This document shows positions 17,533-25,781 of a stretch of DNA of 64,000 nucleotides, piece after piece. The stretch comes from JAWCNN01 sp038848005 (GTDB lineage Archaea > Thermoproteota > Bathyarchaeia > Bathyarchaeales > Bathycorpusculaceae): assembly GCA_038848005.1 (NCBI GenBank), contig JAWCNZ010000003.1:15970-79969 (forward strand). The letters are read 5' to 3'. Made by a program: the position numbers and the translations under genes. Each line of letters starts with the position of its first letter. The first letter of the stretch is position 1. Under the pieces are notes generated by a model. That model made no database searches. It had not been told where the DNA came from and saw only the letters and a program-made list of their open reading frames with translations.

Positions 17533-18320
17533 TACTTTAGCCTCGCATTCTTAAGCGCAGCGGCGCATGGGCAGTTGCCTCCACGCGGGATAGGTAAAGC
17601 CTTCACACTTTCAATTAAAACTTGCTCTATTAATGGCATAATTTGCGTTGAAACATCTGAAACTTCCAAAGGCGTTAGGCGCTTCTGCATTCCAGCAGCC
17701 ATGTTAGAAACAAAACATAAACTGGCATAACAAATTTCAAGCTCCCTCGCTAAAACCGCTTCTGGAACACCAGTCATCCCAACAACATCACAGCCTAAAC
17801 GCCTAAACATTTCAATTTCAGCTGGAGTTTCAAAACGTGGGCCTTCAGTGCAAACCATAACCGCCCTATCCCACACATGCTGGCAAAACTTTCCAGCATT
17901 TTCAATTAGGATTTTGCGTATTTCTGGGCAGTAAGGCTGCGAAACATCAACATGCGTAACTGGAGCTTCATCATAAAAAGTTGTGGAGCGAAGTTTCGTG
18001 AAATCAACAAAATCATGCGGAACAACAATGTCGCCTGGCTTAAACTCGTGGTTTATCGCTCCAACAGCGTTTACAGCAACAATTCTTTGTACACCCAGCT
18101 CATGCAAAGCGTAAATGTTAGCCCTATAATTTATTTTATGCGGGGGAACTGAATGGGCTGGACCGTGCCTCGGCATGAAGACCACTTCTTTGTCATCTAT
18201 TTTTCCAATAGATAATGGTGGGGCAATCCCGTAGGGTGTACCTAAACGCAGTTGTTCAGCTTCTTTAAAGAGTTTTTCGAAGCCTGTTCCACCAATAATG
18301 GCTATTTTATTCTTCTCCAA
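17532..18320 (-). CDS. mtnP: S-methyl-5'-thioadenosine phosphorylase (MTAP/PNP family)
   Basis: Phosphorolysis of methylthioadenosine to adenine and methylthioribose-1-phosphate, recycling by-products of SAM metabolism. Family blocks: IAIIGGTGFEKLF at the N-terminus, MPRHGPAHSVPPHKINYRAN with the phosphate-binding RH, CTEGPRFETPAEI and GMTGVPEAVLARE. Start: TTG at 18320 is preceded by gaggag at the right spacing and gives the proper family N-terminus; it overlaps the upstream DUF373 gene by 14 bases. A longer in-frame extension adds a non-homologous basic leader and is rejected. Substrate could include guanosine or inosine, as in other archaeal members. Confidence 0.92.
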   Translation of the reverse strand: MEKNKIAIIGGTGFEKLFKEAEQLRLGTPYGIAPPLSIGKIDDKEVVFMPRHGPAHSVPPHKINYRANIYALHELGVQRIVAVNAVGAINHEFKPGDIVVPHDFVDFTKLRSTTFYDEAPVTHVDVSQPYCPEIRKILIENAGKFCQHVWDRAVMVCTEGPRFETPAEIEMFRRLGCDVVGMTGVPEAVLARELEICYASLCFVSNMAAGMQKRLTPLEVSDVSTQIMPLIEQVLIESVKALPIPRGGNCPCAAALKNARLK

Positions 18321-19476
18321 ACTCCTCAGCCTGCTCTTTTGTCTCTTTAAAGAAGCCCCTCGCAGATCTGTGAATAACAATTGTAACCAAAACAGAGGCG
18401 ATGCCTATTAGTATGCCAACAATTATGTAGAAAACAAGTTTTTCATATCCCATTTCAGGTCGGATTAACACGCTGGATGTTCCCTCAAGAATCCACCTTG
18501 ACCATGCAACAGTAACTATTAAGACGGCATTTCGCAGCAACCGTGTATCATGTTCCATGTACCACCGAATAGCCCTACCCAACAAAGTCACGCAAATGCC
18601 TACTACTATAAGGTCCATGGACCCTTGAATAAACCAGCCTATTATTTTGTGTAAATTACCAATCCAACCAGCTAAATCCGTGGGCGGCGTAATTTTTGTC
18701 CAACCCAAATAAATGCCTAAAACTATGCATAAACTTCCGACGATTGTGGCATAATTTGAAATTTGCACTTGAAGGGGAGGGGGCGAATACTCTTTCACCC
18801 ACTTGTAAAAGTTTTTGACTGTTCTGTCAACTCCAAAACCCTTCACAAGCATGAATGCGCCCAACACAAAAAGGAAAACCCACCAGAAAATGTTGAGCAT
18901 GTTAAAAATTGAAAGTATTCCCAACATTAGGATGAGAAGTCCAGGTAAGCCAAGCACTATGCGGGAATATCGCGGATTTTCCCACATCATTTTCAAGTAT
19001 CGTGAAAATAGGGCGGCTGTCTCCTCAATTGACTCGCTATGTTTCACAACGATTCTCCGTACAGATGAAACTGGGACTCTTGACTCGATAAGGGGTAAAA
19101 CAGCCTCGTCTGAGTAGCCGTCTGTAACCAGAATAACCTCGTTTGCTGGAAAAGAACCCAATAATTCGCTTAATTCGGCAACTATTTTTCTGTCTGCTCC
19201 AACCCCGCCGAGTTCTAAACCCGATATTGTCGCTATTTCACAAACTTCTTCCGGTTTGCCCTCGCTTGTTAATCGGTCGTATAGGCGGATTGCCTCGAAC
19301 ATTGCGTTTGCGTCCGGCTCTTCTGGGTCTCGCAGGGCTAAGGACACAGCCGCATTAAGGTTTTCGCTTCTGCCGACAACTGGAGTTTTTATTTCAGCTT
19401 TCGCTCCTAAATCGCCGTCTCTATCAACACATAAAATGAGTATCCGCTTTTTCTCGGTTGGTTCTTTCTTAGCCAT
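18307..19476 (-). CDS. DUF373 family archaeal membrane protein
   Basis: 389 residues: a soluble N-terminal half (about 1-170) with ILCVDRDGDLGAKAEIKTPVVGR and GGVGADRKIVAELSELL, then about six membrane spans. This is the archaeal DUF373 family, widespread and uncharacterised; the N-terminal domain has a nucleotide-binding-like alpha/beta pattern with conserved acidic residues (DRDGD). Clustered with coiled-coil, MTA phosphorylase and cis-prenyltransferase genes. Function unknown. Confidence 0.9.
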   Translation of the reverse strand: MAKKEPTEKKRILILCVDRDGDLGAKAEIKTPVVGRSENLNAAVSLALRDPEEPDANAMFEAIRLYDRLTSEGKPEEVCEIATISGLELGGVGADRKIVAELSELLGSFPANEVILVTDGYSDEAVLPLIESRVPVSSVRRIVVKHSESIEETAALFSRYLKMMWENPRYSRIVLGLPGLLILMLGILSIFNMLNIFWWVFLFVLGAFMLVKGFGVDRTVKNFYKWVKEYSPPPLQVQISNYATIVGSLCIVLGIYLGWTKITPPTDLAGWIGNLHKIIGWFIQGSMDLIVVGICVTLLGRAIRWYMEHDTRLLRNAVLIVTVAWSRWILEGTSSVLIRPEMGYEKLVFYIIVGILIGIASVLVTIVIHRSARGFFKETKEQAEEFGEE

Positions 19477-19520
19477 TTTGGGCTTTTCCTCATTATTATT
19501 TGTGGTGGCTCACTTTAATT

Positions 19521-20363
19521 TTATGCTTTTATTCCCTTTTCTGCAAGCAATTGGAATTCTTCCCATGTCAGTTTTTCGCCACGCTTCAGCTTTTCTTTTG
19601 CTTGTCTCGCAAGTTTTTTGCGGATGTCGCCCTCGATTTTTCTCTTTTCTTTTTCCTCCAACATTTTTATTTGACTTGAAATTTGGAAAATTTCCTCTTG
19701 AACTGGTTTCAATTTTTCTTTTATTTGTAGAAAGAGCGCATGCAGCCTATCAGCCTCAGCCTTAAGCTTTTTTGATTCATCGATTTTTTCAAGCATTTTC
19801 TCGTGGATTTTCTGGCTTTTCTGTGCAGTTTCCGTCATTTTCTCATGAAAAGCGTTACTTTTTGTTTTAAGAGCTGTAAGCTCCGCTTTTAATTCAACAA
19901 GTTTCTGGTTTAATTGATCAAGCCTTCTGTAAGTGTTTAATTGAGACTCCAACTGTTTAATATGCTCCACAAGTTCCCGCTCATCTTTTAGGCTTAATGG
20001 AGTTGTTTGAATTTTCCATTCAACGCTTTCAAACTCTTTCTGCAATGTTTGAAAGCTTTTTGAAGGTTTTCTTTTGGATAACGCATCAAATTCTTTGCGT
20101 GTTTTAGTTATTTCTTCAATTTTTATGTTTATTTCCATTTTTGCTGCGTTTCTCTGCCTTTTCAACTCTTTAACTTCTGCGTTCAGCCTGTCCCTTTCAG
20201 TTTTAAGTTCAAGGATTTCAGCCCTCAAACTTTTAAACCGCTCATTTAATTCATTCCTTTTTTCCGCAAAAGCCCTTGATTCGGCAACAAGTTCTTTTTC
20301 GCGCTCTTTCAACTCCAAAAGTTTGCTTGTTAATTTTTGAATGACTTGTTTTGTTTCTGACAA
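19521..20363 (-). CDS. Archaeal long coiled-coil protein
   Basis: 280 residues, nearly all heptad-patterned Lys/Glu/Leu coiled coil, with one break near residues 98-115 (SKRKPSKSFQTLQKEFESVEWKIQTTPLS) and a short C-terminal motif RGEKLTWEEFQLLAEKG. This layout is a conserved archaeal family often mis-called phosphoserine phosphatase; no HAD motif is present here, so that name should not be used. It begins directly after the Thg1-like gene ends, implying co-transcription. Probably a structural or scaffolding protein linked to translation; the link is inference. Confidence 0.82.
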   Translation of the reverse strand: MSETKQVIQKLTSKLLELKEREKELVAESRAFAEKRNELNERFKSLRAEILELKTERDRLNAEVKELKRQRNAAKMEINIKIEEITKTRKEFDALSKRKPSKSFQTLQKEFESVEWKIQTTPLSLKDERELVEHIKQLESQLNTYRRLDQLNQKLVELKAELTALKTKSNAFHEKMTETAQKSQKIHEKMLEKIDESKKLKAEADRLHALFLQIKEKLKPVQEEIFQISSQIKMLEEKEKRKIEGDIRKKLARQAKEKLKRGEKLTWEEFQLLAEKGIKA

Positions 20364-21134
20364 TTACTTTTCCTCTTTTCCGTGCTTTGCCCATTCAATA
20401 ACTTGTTTAATTAATCTTTTCCCGTCCTCTGAAGTGAAAAGCGGCAAGCGCCATTCCTCATTGATCGTCCATCTCTCCGCAATATGCGTTTCAGTTTGCC
20501 TTAGAAAGGGTTGCTTATACAGCAGGATTCCCCTTCTCTGCCACTGCGGAGTTTCAGCCAAATTTACACCTTGCTTAAAGGCGATTTCATGAATTTCTTC
20601 AGTTTTTAATCCCTTAAGCTTTTCAGAAATTTCAGATGGCGCCAAACCCATTTTTCTGAAAATCCAGTAGGCATAAGCGTTATTATGGTTTCGCCACACA
20701 TCCATCTGCCTCCAAACCAAATATTCAACAGCCTTCTCCACATCTGAAACGATAACAACACGGGAATCAAAAACTACATTAACCGTTACGCCGAAAAGTT
20801 TTTGAAGACTTAAAGTGAAAGCGCTGGAAACTAAACCAGCAAAAACAGAATCCATCTTTTCAAATCTTCCACGAAAAGGCGCAGCACCCAAAAATAGGGC
20901 GTTTAACTCGTCGCTGACTATGTAAATTAAAGCTGGGTTAAACCCCCTATTAAAAAGGGCTTTTCCAGAAGAGACTAGGCATTCTGCAATTCTTATGTCA
21001 AAAGGCTTCTCGGCTTTTATAGTTTCTGAAAGTTTCTTGAATTTCCATCCATTCAACCTTAAGAAAAAGGGGTTTTCAGGCGGAACACAAGTTCTCGAAA
21101 AAATTTCGTGCTTACGCCAAGAGGGATTTTGCAT
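20364..21134 (-). CDS. Thg1-like tRNA 5'-end repair polymerase family protein with altered metal site
   Basis: Thg1 and Thg1-like proteins add nucleotides 3'-to-5' at tRNA 5' ends. Family blocks are visible: FFLRLNGWKFKKLSE (residues 23-37), IYIVSDELNALF (71-81), FDSRVVIV and WRQMDVWRNHNNAYAYW. The first metal-binding Asp of the usual DG motif is Asn28 here, while Asp75-Glu76 of the second are kept. Loss of the equivalent Asp inactivates characterised Thg1 enzymes, so this member may be inactive, use metals differently, or act as a binding protein. It sits between HtpX (12 bp upstream) and the coiled-coil gene. Family call firm, activity uncertain. Confidence 0.8.
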   Translation of the reverse strand: MQNPSWRKHEIFSRTCVPPENPFFLRLNGWKFKKLSETIKAEKPFDIRIAECLVSSGKALFNRGFNPALIYIVSDELNALFLGAAPFRGRFEKMDSVFAGLVSSAFTLSLQKLFGVTVNVVFDSRVVIVSDVEKAVEYLVWRQMDVWRNHNNAYAYWIFRKMGLAPSEISEKLKGLKTEEIHEIAFKQGVNLAETPQWQRRGILLYKQPFLRQTETHIAERWTINEEWRLPLFTSEDGKRLIKQVIEWAKHGKEEK

Positions 21135-21145
21135 GTGCCGTTTTC

Positions 21146-22105
21146 TCAGCTTAATTCTTGCAGCGCCCTCAACCGTTTTACTATGTTGGGATGTGTCGAA
21201 AAAATTTCCACAATTTTCTCCGCCGTTGTTATTTCCCGCGACAGGATTTCCTGCACAAGTTTTTGGTCGCTTGAAACAGCCGACAACGCCGTAGAGTCTG
21301 CATCTGCACGGTCTGGGTCAGTGATGAATAACGCTTTGAAAGCGTTAAAGTTCTGTGTTTCATTTCTGATTCTTCCCATATTTTTAGTGTTATACACAAT
21401 TTTTGCAAGGGCTTCAGAAAGTTTTCTGGAGCCGTCCTCCACTATTGAGGCGCTGTGCTTATCAGCGTAATACTCACGGGTTCTGCTTAAAAGCGTCACA
21501 CATACAAGATTTATAAACATTGCAATTGCGTACATGGCTATGCCTAAAATGGCTATGCCGCCACCGCCACTGTCCCGCTGGTTTTTGCGGAACATGGACG
21601 AAATAACCAGCGTGTAGCCTATATAATAGAGCAAGGCTGGCAGCAATGAAGCAAACATCATTATTTGCACGTCTCTGTGTTTTAAATGTCCAAGCTCATG
21701 TCCAATAACGGCTTCAACCTCTTCAAAATCCAATGTTTTCATTAGCCCGCTTGTAACGGCTACACGGTTACCAGCTATCGGCGAGCCGTAAGCGAAAGCG
21801 TTTGGAATTGGAATTTGCGCAAGCATAACCTTGGGCTTTTTTATTCCGCTTTTCCTACTCAAGTTTTCAATCACTTCGTGAAGCCTTGGATTTTCATTTT
21901 CGGGAATTTCCCTTACACGATACAGAGCGTCGATAATGTAGGGAGCCATTAACCATTGAATAAAGTTAGCGGCGACAACAAAAATGCCGATGAATAACAA
22001 ACTAGCGCCGAGGATGCTTAACACTGCGGCAAAGAATAATGTTGACAAACCAATTATTAGGGCTAGGGAACCAAGCATGGATAGGCGAAGCTTCCAGATA
22101 CTCAT
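21146..22105 (-). CDS. htpX: HtpX-type membrane zinc metalloprotease (M48B)
   Basis: 319 residues. Two N-terminal spans (about 10-50), zinc-binding HELGH at 136-140 inside VEAVIGHELGHLKHRD, two further spans (about 150-205), and the third-ligand segment REYYADKHSASIVED. HtpX degrades misfolded membrane proteins with its active site facing the cytoplasm. First gene of the minus-strand cluster and likely its promoter-proximal member; divergent from the methionine synthase gene with a 100-bp A/T-rich spacer. Confidence 0.95.
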   Translation of the reverse strand: MSIWKLRLSMLGSLALIIGLSTLFFAAVLSILGASLLFIGIFVVAANFIQWLMAPYIIDALYRVREIPENENPRLHEVIENLSRKSGIKKPKVMLAQIPIPNAFAYGSPIAGNRVAVTSGLMKTLDFEEVEAVIGHELGHLKHRDVQIMMFASLLPALLYYIGYTLVISSMFRKNQRDSGGGGIAILGIAMYAIAMFINLVCVTLLSRTREYYADKHSASIVEDGSRKLSEALAKIVYNTKNMGRIRNETQNFNAFKALFITDPDRADADSTALSAVSSDQKLVQEILSREITTAEKIVEIFSTHPNIVKRLRALQELS

Positions 22106-22206
22106 TCATATTACACCTTTCAGAATGGTTCACGATAAACGGTTGCTTATAACTTTTGCGGACAAAAGCAATCAATTTAAATTATTCAGCAATTTAAAAC
22201 AGGTAT

Positions 22207-23235
22207 ATGGATACGCTTGTTGACGACATAGGAAGTTTTCCACTGCCGCCTTCCATAGACCAAAAACTTTTTAGCAAGGCGCATACCCTTGCACGTGAAG
22301 CAATAACCCAAGGAAAAGACATAAAAACGAATGAGTTTCTGCTAAAAAACTTTTACCAAATTATAGTGGAGTCTTTTAGGAAAAAGTTGGAGACAGGTTT
22401 GGACGTTGCCAATTACCCACAGCATTATGATATGCACCTGCAGTTTGCAGAGGTAATTCGCCAAGCCATGAACGAAGGCACATACATAGTTGACGAGAAA
22501 AAAGCTGTAATACCTGAAGTTTACGTAATCAGCAAGGAAGCCGAAATACTTTGCAAAGAATTTGGGCGGAAAGTTTCGCTTCGTGTGGCTGTTACTGGAC
22601 CAATGGAACTCTACCTAAAAGAGGTTGGAACAACCCCATACAAAGATGTTTTGTTAATGTTCGCTGAAACCGTTAGACGTTTTGCAAAAAACTCCATCTT
22701 AAACTCAAAATACATTAAGACAGAAGTTGTCTCTTTAGATGAGCCAAGCTTCGGATTCCAAGAAGTGCTTGCGGACAGAGACACCACAATAGAAGTTTTC
22801 GAGAAAGCCTTTGATTTTACAGGTGCTGTTAAGCAGATTCACCTTCACTCCCCCTCGAGGGTTACAGACATTTTAGAAGTTAGAAACGTTGATGTGTTAT
22901 CATTTGAGTATGCGGCTTCACCCAAAAACCTAGAGGCAGTTTCCAAAAAAATGCTAGAAAGGGCGGACAAACAAATAAGGGTGGGCATATCAAGAACGGA
23001 CATAAACTCCATACTGGCGGAACTATACGACAAAGGCATAACAAAACCAGACGCTGAGCAACTCGTTGAAAACGAAGAAACCATAAAAACAAGATTTTTA
23101 ACAGCTAAAGAAAGGTACGGCGAAAGAATGACCTTCACCGGACCTGACTGTGGTTTGGGCGGATGGCCAACACAAGAAGCGGCTCAATTACTCCTAAAAA
23201 GAACAGTAAACGCCGTAAAATCTTGCAAACTTTAA
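22207..23235 (+). CDS. Short (core) MetE-type methionine synthase
   Basis: 342 residues corresponding only to the C-terminal catalytic barrel of cobalamin-independent methionine synthase. Zinc ligands appear as His in KQIHLHS, Glu in the following strand and Cys315 in TGPDCGLGGWPTQE. It lacks the N-terminal folate-binding half. Short archaeal MetE proteins are known to take methyl groups from methylated corrinoid proteins or methylcobalamin rather than folate, which is the likely case here. Neighbouring SerK and cysteine synthase genes make a sulfur-amino-acid neighbourhood. ATG 22207 follows aaaacaggtat. Confidence 0.88.
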   Translation: MDTLVDDIGSFPLPPSIDQKLFSKAHTLAREAITQGKDIKTNEFLLKNFYQIIVESFRKKLETGLDVANYPQHYDMHLQFAEVIRQAMNEGTYIVDEKKAVIPEVYVISKEAEILCKEFGRKVSLRVAVTGPMELYLKEVGTTPYKDVLLMFAETVRRFAKNSILNSKYIKTEVVSLDEPSFGFQEVLADRDTTIEVFEKAFDFTGAVKQIHLHSPSRVTDILEVRNVDVLSFEYAASPKNLEAVSKKMLERADKQIRVGISRTDINSILAELYDKGITKPDAEQLVENEETIKTRFLTAKERYGERMTFTGPDCGLGGWPTQEAAQLLLKRTVNAVKSCKL

Positions 23236-23253
23236 ACTTGGTTGCGTCAATTG

Positions 23254-23646
23254 TCATTCGATGTATGCTGTTTCTGGAAGATTTAGAAAGTGTTCGTCGC
23301 CAGTGAGCACTTTTGCTTTTTTCTTTCTGGCTGTTCCCAAAACTATCGAGTCAGCTAGTCCCCAACCAGCAATTTTCTTTTTCATTTCAACATCTATCTT
23401 TGCAGCTTCAATAGCTATTTCCTCAGTTAAAGGCACTAGGGCGCTTCGTGACTTTATAAATGCTCTTTGAAGTTCCGCCTTTTCTGTTCCTTCCACCCGA
23501 AGAACCTTGACGTATATTTCAGCTAAGCATATTGTCGGCGTTAATTTCTCATAAGCGACGGATTCTATTATTTTCTTAGCTTTTTCACCAGCAACTGTAC
23601 CCATGAAATACTCGAGCCAAGCGTAAGAATCAATCACATACTTCAT
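23254..23646 (-). CDS. vapC: VapC-type PIN-domain ribonuclease toxin
   Basis: 130 residues, single PIN domain with all acidic positions: Asp in MKYVIDSYAWLEYF, Glu in CLAEIYVKV, Asp in WGLADSIVLGTAR and Asp in VLTGDEHF. VapC toxins cleave tRNA or rRNA when the antitoxin is degraded. ATG overlaps the antitoxin stop by four bases (ATGA), the normal antitoxin-first operon order. All catalytic residues are intact, unlike the frameshifted PIN gene at 54.2 kb. Confidence 0.92.
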   Translation of the reverse strand: MKYVIDSYAWLEYFMGTVAGEKAKKIIESVAYEKLTPTICLAEIYVKVLRVEGTEKAELQRAFIKSRSALVPLTEEIAIEAAKIDVEMKKKIAGWGLADSIVLGTARKKKAKVLTGDEHFLNLPETAYIE

Positions 23647-23831
23647 ACTCTATCACTGTGGTCCCTCAAGTCTTTGAGGGAAACTTTTTTCATTGTGCCG
23701 AACATGGTTTCGCCTTTTAGGAGGGCTTCAGCCAGTATTTCATTTATCGCTTTGGATATTCCTCTTCCTCCATACTTCTTCTTTAAGATTTCGTAAACAT
23801 CTTCTCTAAGTATGACGGTAGTCTTAGCCAT
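23643..23831 (-). CDS. vapB: VapB-type antitoxin
   Basis: 62 residues; a short N-terminal strand and two helices (TTVILREDVYEILKKKYG, ISKAINEILAEALL) of ribbon-helix-helix type, then a tail (SLKDLRDHSDRV) that would wrap the toxin. Directly precedes and overlaps vapC. Expected to repress its own promoter; the 88-bp upstream spacer to the COG2522 gene is A/T-rich, without a palindrome that I could pick out. Confidence 0.85.
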   Translation of the reverse strand: MAKTTVILREDVYEILKKKYGGRGISKAINEILAEALLKGETMFGTMKKVSLKDLRDHSDRV

Positions 23832-23919
23832 TTACATCACCATAAAAATAAACGTAAACATCAATTTAAGTTTTTCCAACTTAGCATCGAAGCTAAATAG
23901 ACCGTTAGGGGCATAAAAT

Positions 23920-24315
23920 TTAGATGTTGCTTGAAGGTTCACATATAGTGCATTTATAATCTTTTAATGCTTGAAACTCCTTTTTATGTAATGCGCATAT
24001 TATTCCTTCAGACCTTATGGTGTTGCATGCTTCGCATAACTTTCCTATTATTGTTTCCGCTGGCACTTTTTCCTTTGCTAATGCTTCGGCGATTTCTGAA
24101 ACTATTTTCATTGTTTTTTCAGATTTTGTTATTTCCTCAATGAAGGATGCACCTCTTTCGCCTTTCATGTACTGGGTTATTGCTGCTGGAGTTAACTCCA
24201 TTTTGGTTGACGCGTCAATTTTTCGCACGTTATATTTTTCGATTAAATCCTTCATTATTAACACTCTAAGTGCTGGTAAAATGTGTTGAACAACAATCAT
24301 GCATGGAGGCTTCAT
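23920..24315 (-). CDS. COG2522-family HTH transcriptional regulator with Cys cluster
   Basis: 131 residues. An N-terminal MKPPCMIVVQHILPALRVLI segment and helix-turn-helix (about 30-55, STKMELTPAAITQYMKGERG) match archaeal COG2522 regulators. The C-terminus has CEAC, a lone Cys, and CTIC, which could bind zinc or an iron-sulfur cluster and act as a redox or metabolite sensor. It is divergent from the serine kinase/cysteine synthase operon and shares a control region with two identical palindromes at 24360-24394, so it is the obvious candidate for their regulator. That assignment is inferred from position only. Confidence 0.82.
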   Translation of the reverse strand: MKPPCMIVVQHILPALRVLIMKDLIEKYNVRKIDASTKMELTPAAITQYMKGERGASFIEEITKSEKTMKIVSEIAEALAKEKVPAETIIGKLCEACNTIRSEGIICALHKKEFQALKDYKCTICEPSSNI

Positions 24316-24347
24316 TCTTGTTCCTCAATATGTAGTTATGCGTTAGG

Positions 24348-24357
24348 TTTATATAAA
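24348..24357 (+). promoter_or_regulatory. TATA element of the SerK/CysK operon
   Basis: ggTTTATATAAA at 24348-24357 is a near-consensus archaeal TATA box. A transcription start about 25 bases downstream (near 24380) would lie between or on the two palindromes that follow. It is also close to the divergent regulator gene, so it may serve both directions. Confidence 0.6.
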
Positions 24358-24359
24358 TG

Positions 24360-24394
24360 TTTAACGCTGTTAAATTGTGTTTAACGCTGTTAAA
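24360..24394. promoter_or_regulatory. Two identical palindromic operators, 20 bp apart
   Basis: TTTAACGCTGTTAAA occurs at 24360-24374 and again at 24380-24394. Each is a perfect 6-bp inverted repeat around GCT, and the start-to-start distance is exactly 20 bp, two helical turns, so two protein dimers would bind on the same DNA face. They lie just downstream of the TATA box, over the expected transcription start, the classic position for an archaeal repressor. The likely binder is the divergent COG2522 regulator. Confidence 0.72.
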
Positions 24395-24437
24395 AATAAC
24401 AGGAGGCACAACAACGACCAACCATGTTGAAAACTCT

Positions 24438-24851
24438 GTGGAAATTACTGAATTGGACAAACTGAAACATCATGAAATGGTTGATTTCGCTCGATTGAAA
24501 AAGTTGAAGGAGGAAATAAAGTCCGACGGAGTTTTAAAGTTAGCCATAGCAGTTGACAAAAACACCAACATAATCATTGACGGACACCATCGGGCTATGG
24601 CTCTAAAGGAGTTAGGATGCACAAAAGTGCCAGTTGTGTTTTTTGATTATAATTCGCCTGACATTGAAGTTCAATGTTGGAGAAACCCTGAAAATTTGAC
24701 GAAGGAAGATGTGATAAAAGCGGGGTTAAGCCGAGAGAAACTGCCGCCGAAAACTTCTAAGCATATGATATGGGTTGACGGCGTTCAAAAACATATTTCC
24801 GCATTAGAAAAAGAAGTTAACATTCCACTTGAGAGATTAAGGGAAGAGTAA
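24438..24851 (+). CDS. serK: Free serine kinase, ParB/Srx fold (SerK-type)
   Basis: ParB-like protein matching Thermococcus SerK, the ADP-dependent kinase that makes O-phosphoserine for cysteine synthesis. Shared blocks: ELDKLKHHE (catalytic Glu region), IIIDGHHRAMALKELG, a Trp in EVQCWRNPE and PPKTSKHM near the C-terminus. At about 137 residues it is much shorter than SerK because the region between Trp and the last motif is nearly absent. Start uncertain: ATG 24357 falls in the promoter ahead of the palindromes; a GGAGG at 24402 has no in-frame start at usual spacing; GTG 24438 fits the family N-terminus. Cysteine synthase follows 4 bp later, which strongly supports the role. Confidence 0.8.
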   Translation: MEITELDKLKHHEMVDFARLKKLKEEIKSDGVLKLAIAVDKNTNIIIDGHHRAMALKELGCTKVPVVFFDYNSPDIEVQCWRNPENLTKEDVIKAGLSREKLPPKTSKHMIWVDGVQKHISALEKEVNIPLERLREE

Positions 24852-24855
24852 ACGG

Positions 24856-25767
24856 ATGATTGTGGCTAACAGCGTCCTCGACCTTATCGGAAAAACGCCT
24901 ATGGTAAGAATGAATAAGCTTACTGGACCGGATGATGCAACCTTATATGCAAAACTTGAGTGGTACAACATTGGCGGTTCGGTTAAGGATAGGATGGCGC
25001 TTTACCTAATAGAGTATGCGGAAGCCGCTGGAAAACTGAGCAGAGAAAAGACTATACTTGAGGCAACTTCTGGAAACACTGGCATAGCCCTTGCAATGAT
25101 AGCTGCGGTGAAGGGCTACAAAATTGCCTTGATAATGCCTGAATCCGTCAGCGTGGAAAGAAGAAGAATAATTAGGGCTTATGGAGCTGATTTAATTCTT
25201 TCTCCCGGAGAAAAGGGGACAAGCGGTGCTATAGAGCTTAAATTGAAAATGCTTGAGGAAAACCCTGAAAAGTACATTGATATAAACCAGTTTGCGGATC
25301 CGGCGAATGTTCTCGCCCATTATCAGACGACGGGTAAGGAGATTCTTGAGCAGACCGGTGGAAAATTGGATATGGTTGTTGTCGGCGTTGGGACGGCGGG
25401 TACCGGCGTTGGCGTTTCAATGCGGGTTAAGGAGTATAACCCAAACGTTAGGGTTGTCGGCGTCATGCCGGAATTAGGCGTGAGCATACAAGGGTTAAGA
25501 AACATTAAGGAGCCTTATCCCACGCAGTTGTTTAGGAAGGAAAGTTTCGACGAGGTTGTGGAAATCACCAGCGCTGAAGTGCATGAGGCTTTTGAGGTTG
25601 CGCGGAGAGCCGCTAGGGAGGAGGGCTTGTTTGTTGGCATGAGTTCTGGAGCTGTTCTTTATGTTGCGTTGAAAAAAGCTGGAGAGCTGGGCAAAGGCAA
25701 AGTGATAGTTGCTGTTTTGCCTGATTCTGGAGAGAAATATTTGAGCACATGCTTATTCCAAAGCTAG
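24856..25767 (+). CDS. cysK: PLP-dependent cysteine synthase (probable O-phosphoserine or O-acetylserine sulfhydrylase)
   Basis: 303 residues of the fold-type II PLP family. Lys44 in IGGSVKDRM is the Schiff-base lysine, TSGNTG binds substrate carboxylate, and GVGTAGTGVGVS forms the phosphate cup (CysK usually GTGGT). With SerK immediately upstream (4 bp gap) the natural substrate is probably O-phosphoserine, although O-acetylserine cannot be ruled out from sequence. Transcribed from the palindrome-controlled promoter at 24.35 kb. A perfect hairpin follows 15 bp after the stop. Confidence 0.93.
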   Translation: MIVANSVLDLIGKTPMVRMNKLTGPDDATLYAKLEWYNIGGSVKDRMALYLIEYAEAAGKLSREKTILEATSGNTGIALAMIAAVKGYKIALIMPESVSVERRRIIRAYGADLILSPGEKGTSGAIELKLKMLEENPEKYIDINQFADPANVLAHYQTTGKEILEQTGGKLDMVVVGVGTAGTGVGVSMRVKEYNPNVRVVGVMPELGVSIQGLRNIKEPYPTQLFRKESFDEVVEITSAEVHEAFEVARRAAREEGLFVGMSSGAVLYVALKKAGELGKGKVIVAVLPDSGEKYLSTCLFQS

Positions 25768-25781
25768 CAGTTTTTGTGGTT

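Noticed and set aside
18321..18380. Longer N-terminus for the MTA phosphorylase
   Set aside because: The extra residues are basic and unlike the family, and TTG 18320 has a well-placed gaggag site.
19521..20363. Naming the coiled-coil protein as phosphoserine phosphatase
   Set aside because: No DxDxT or other HAD motif; the name is a known database misannotation for this family.
24357..24437. ATG 24357 as the start of the serine kinase
   Set aside because: It overlaps the TATA box and lies before both palindromes, inside the probable promoter.
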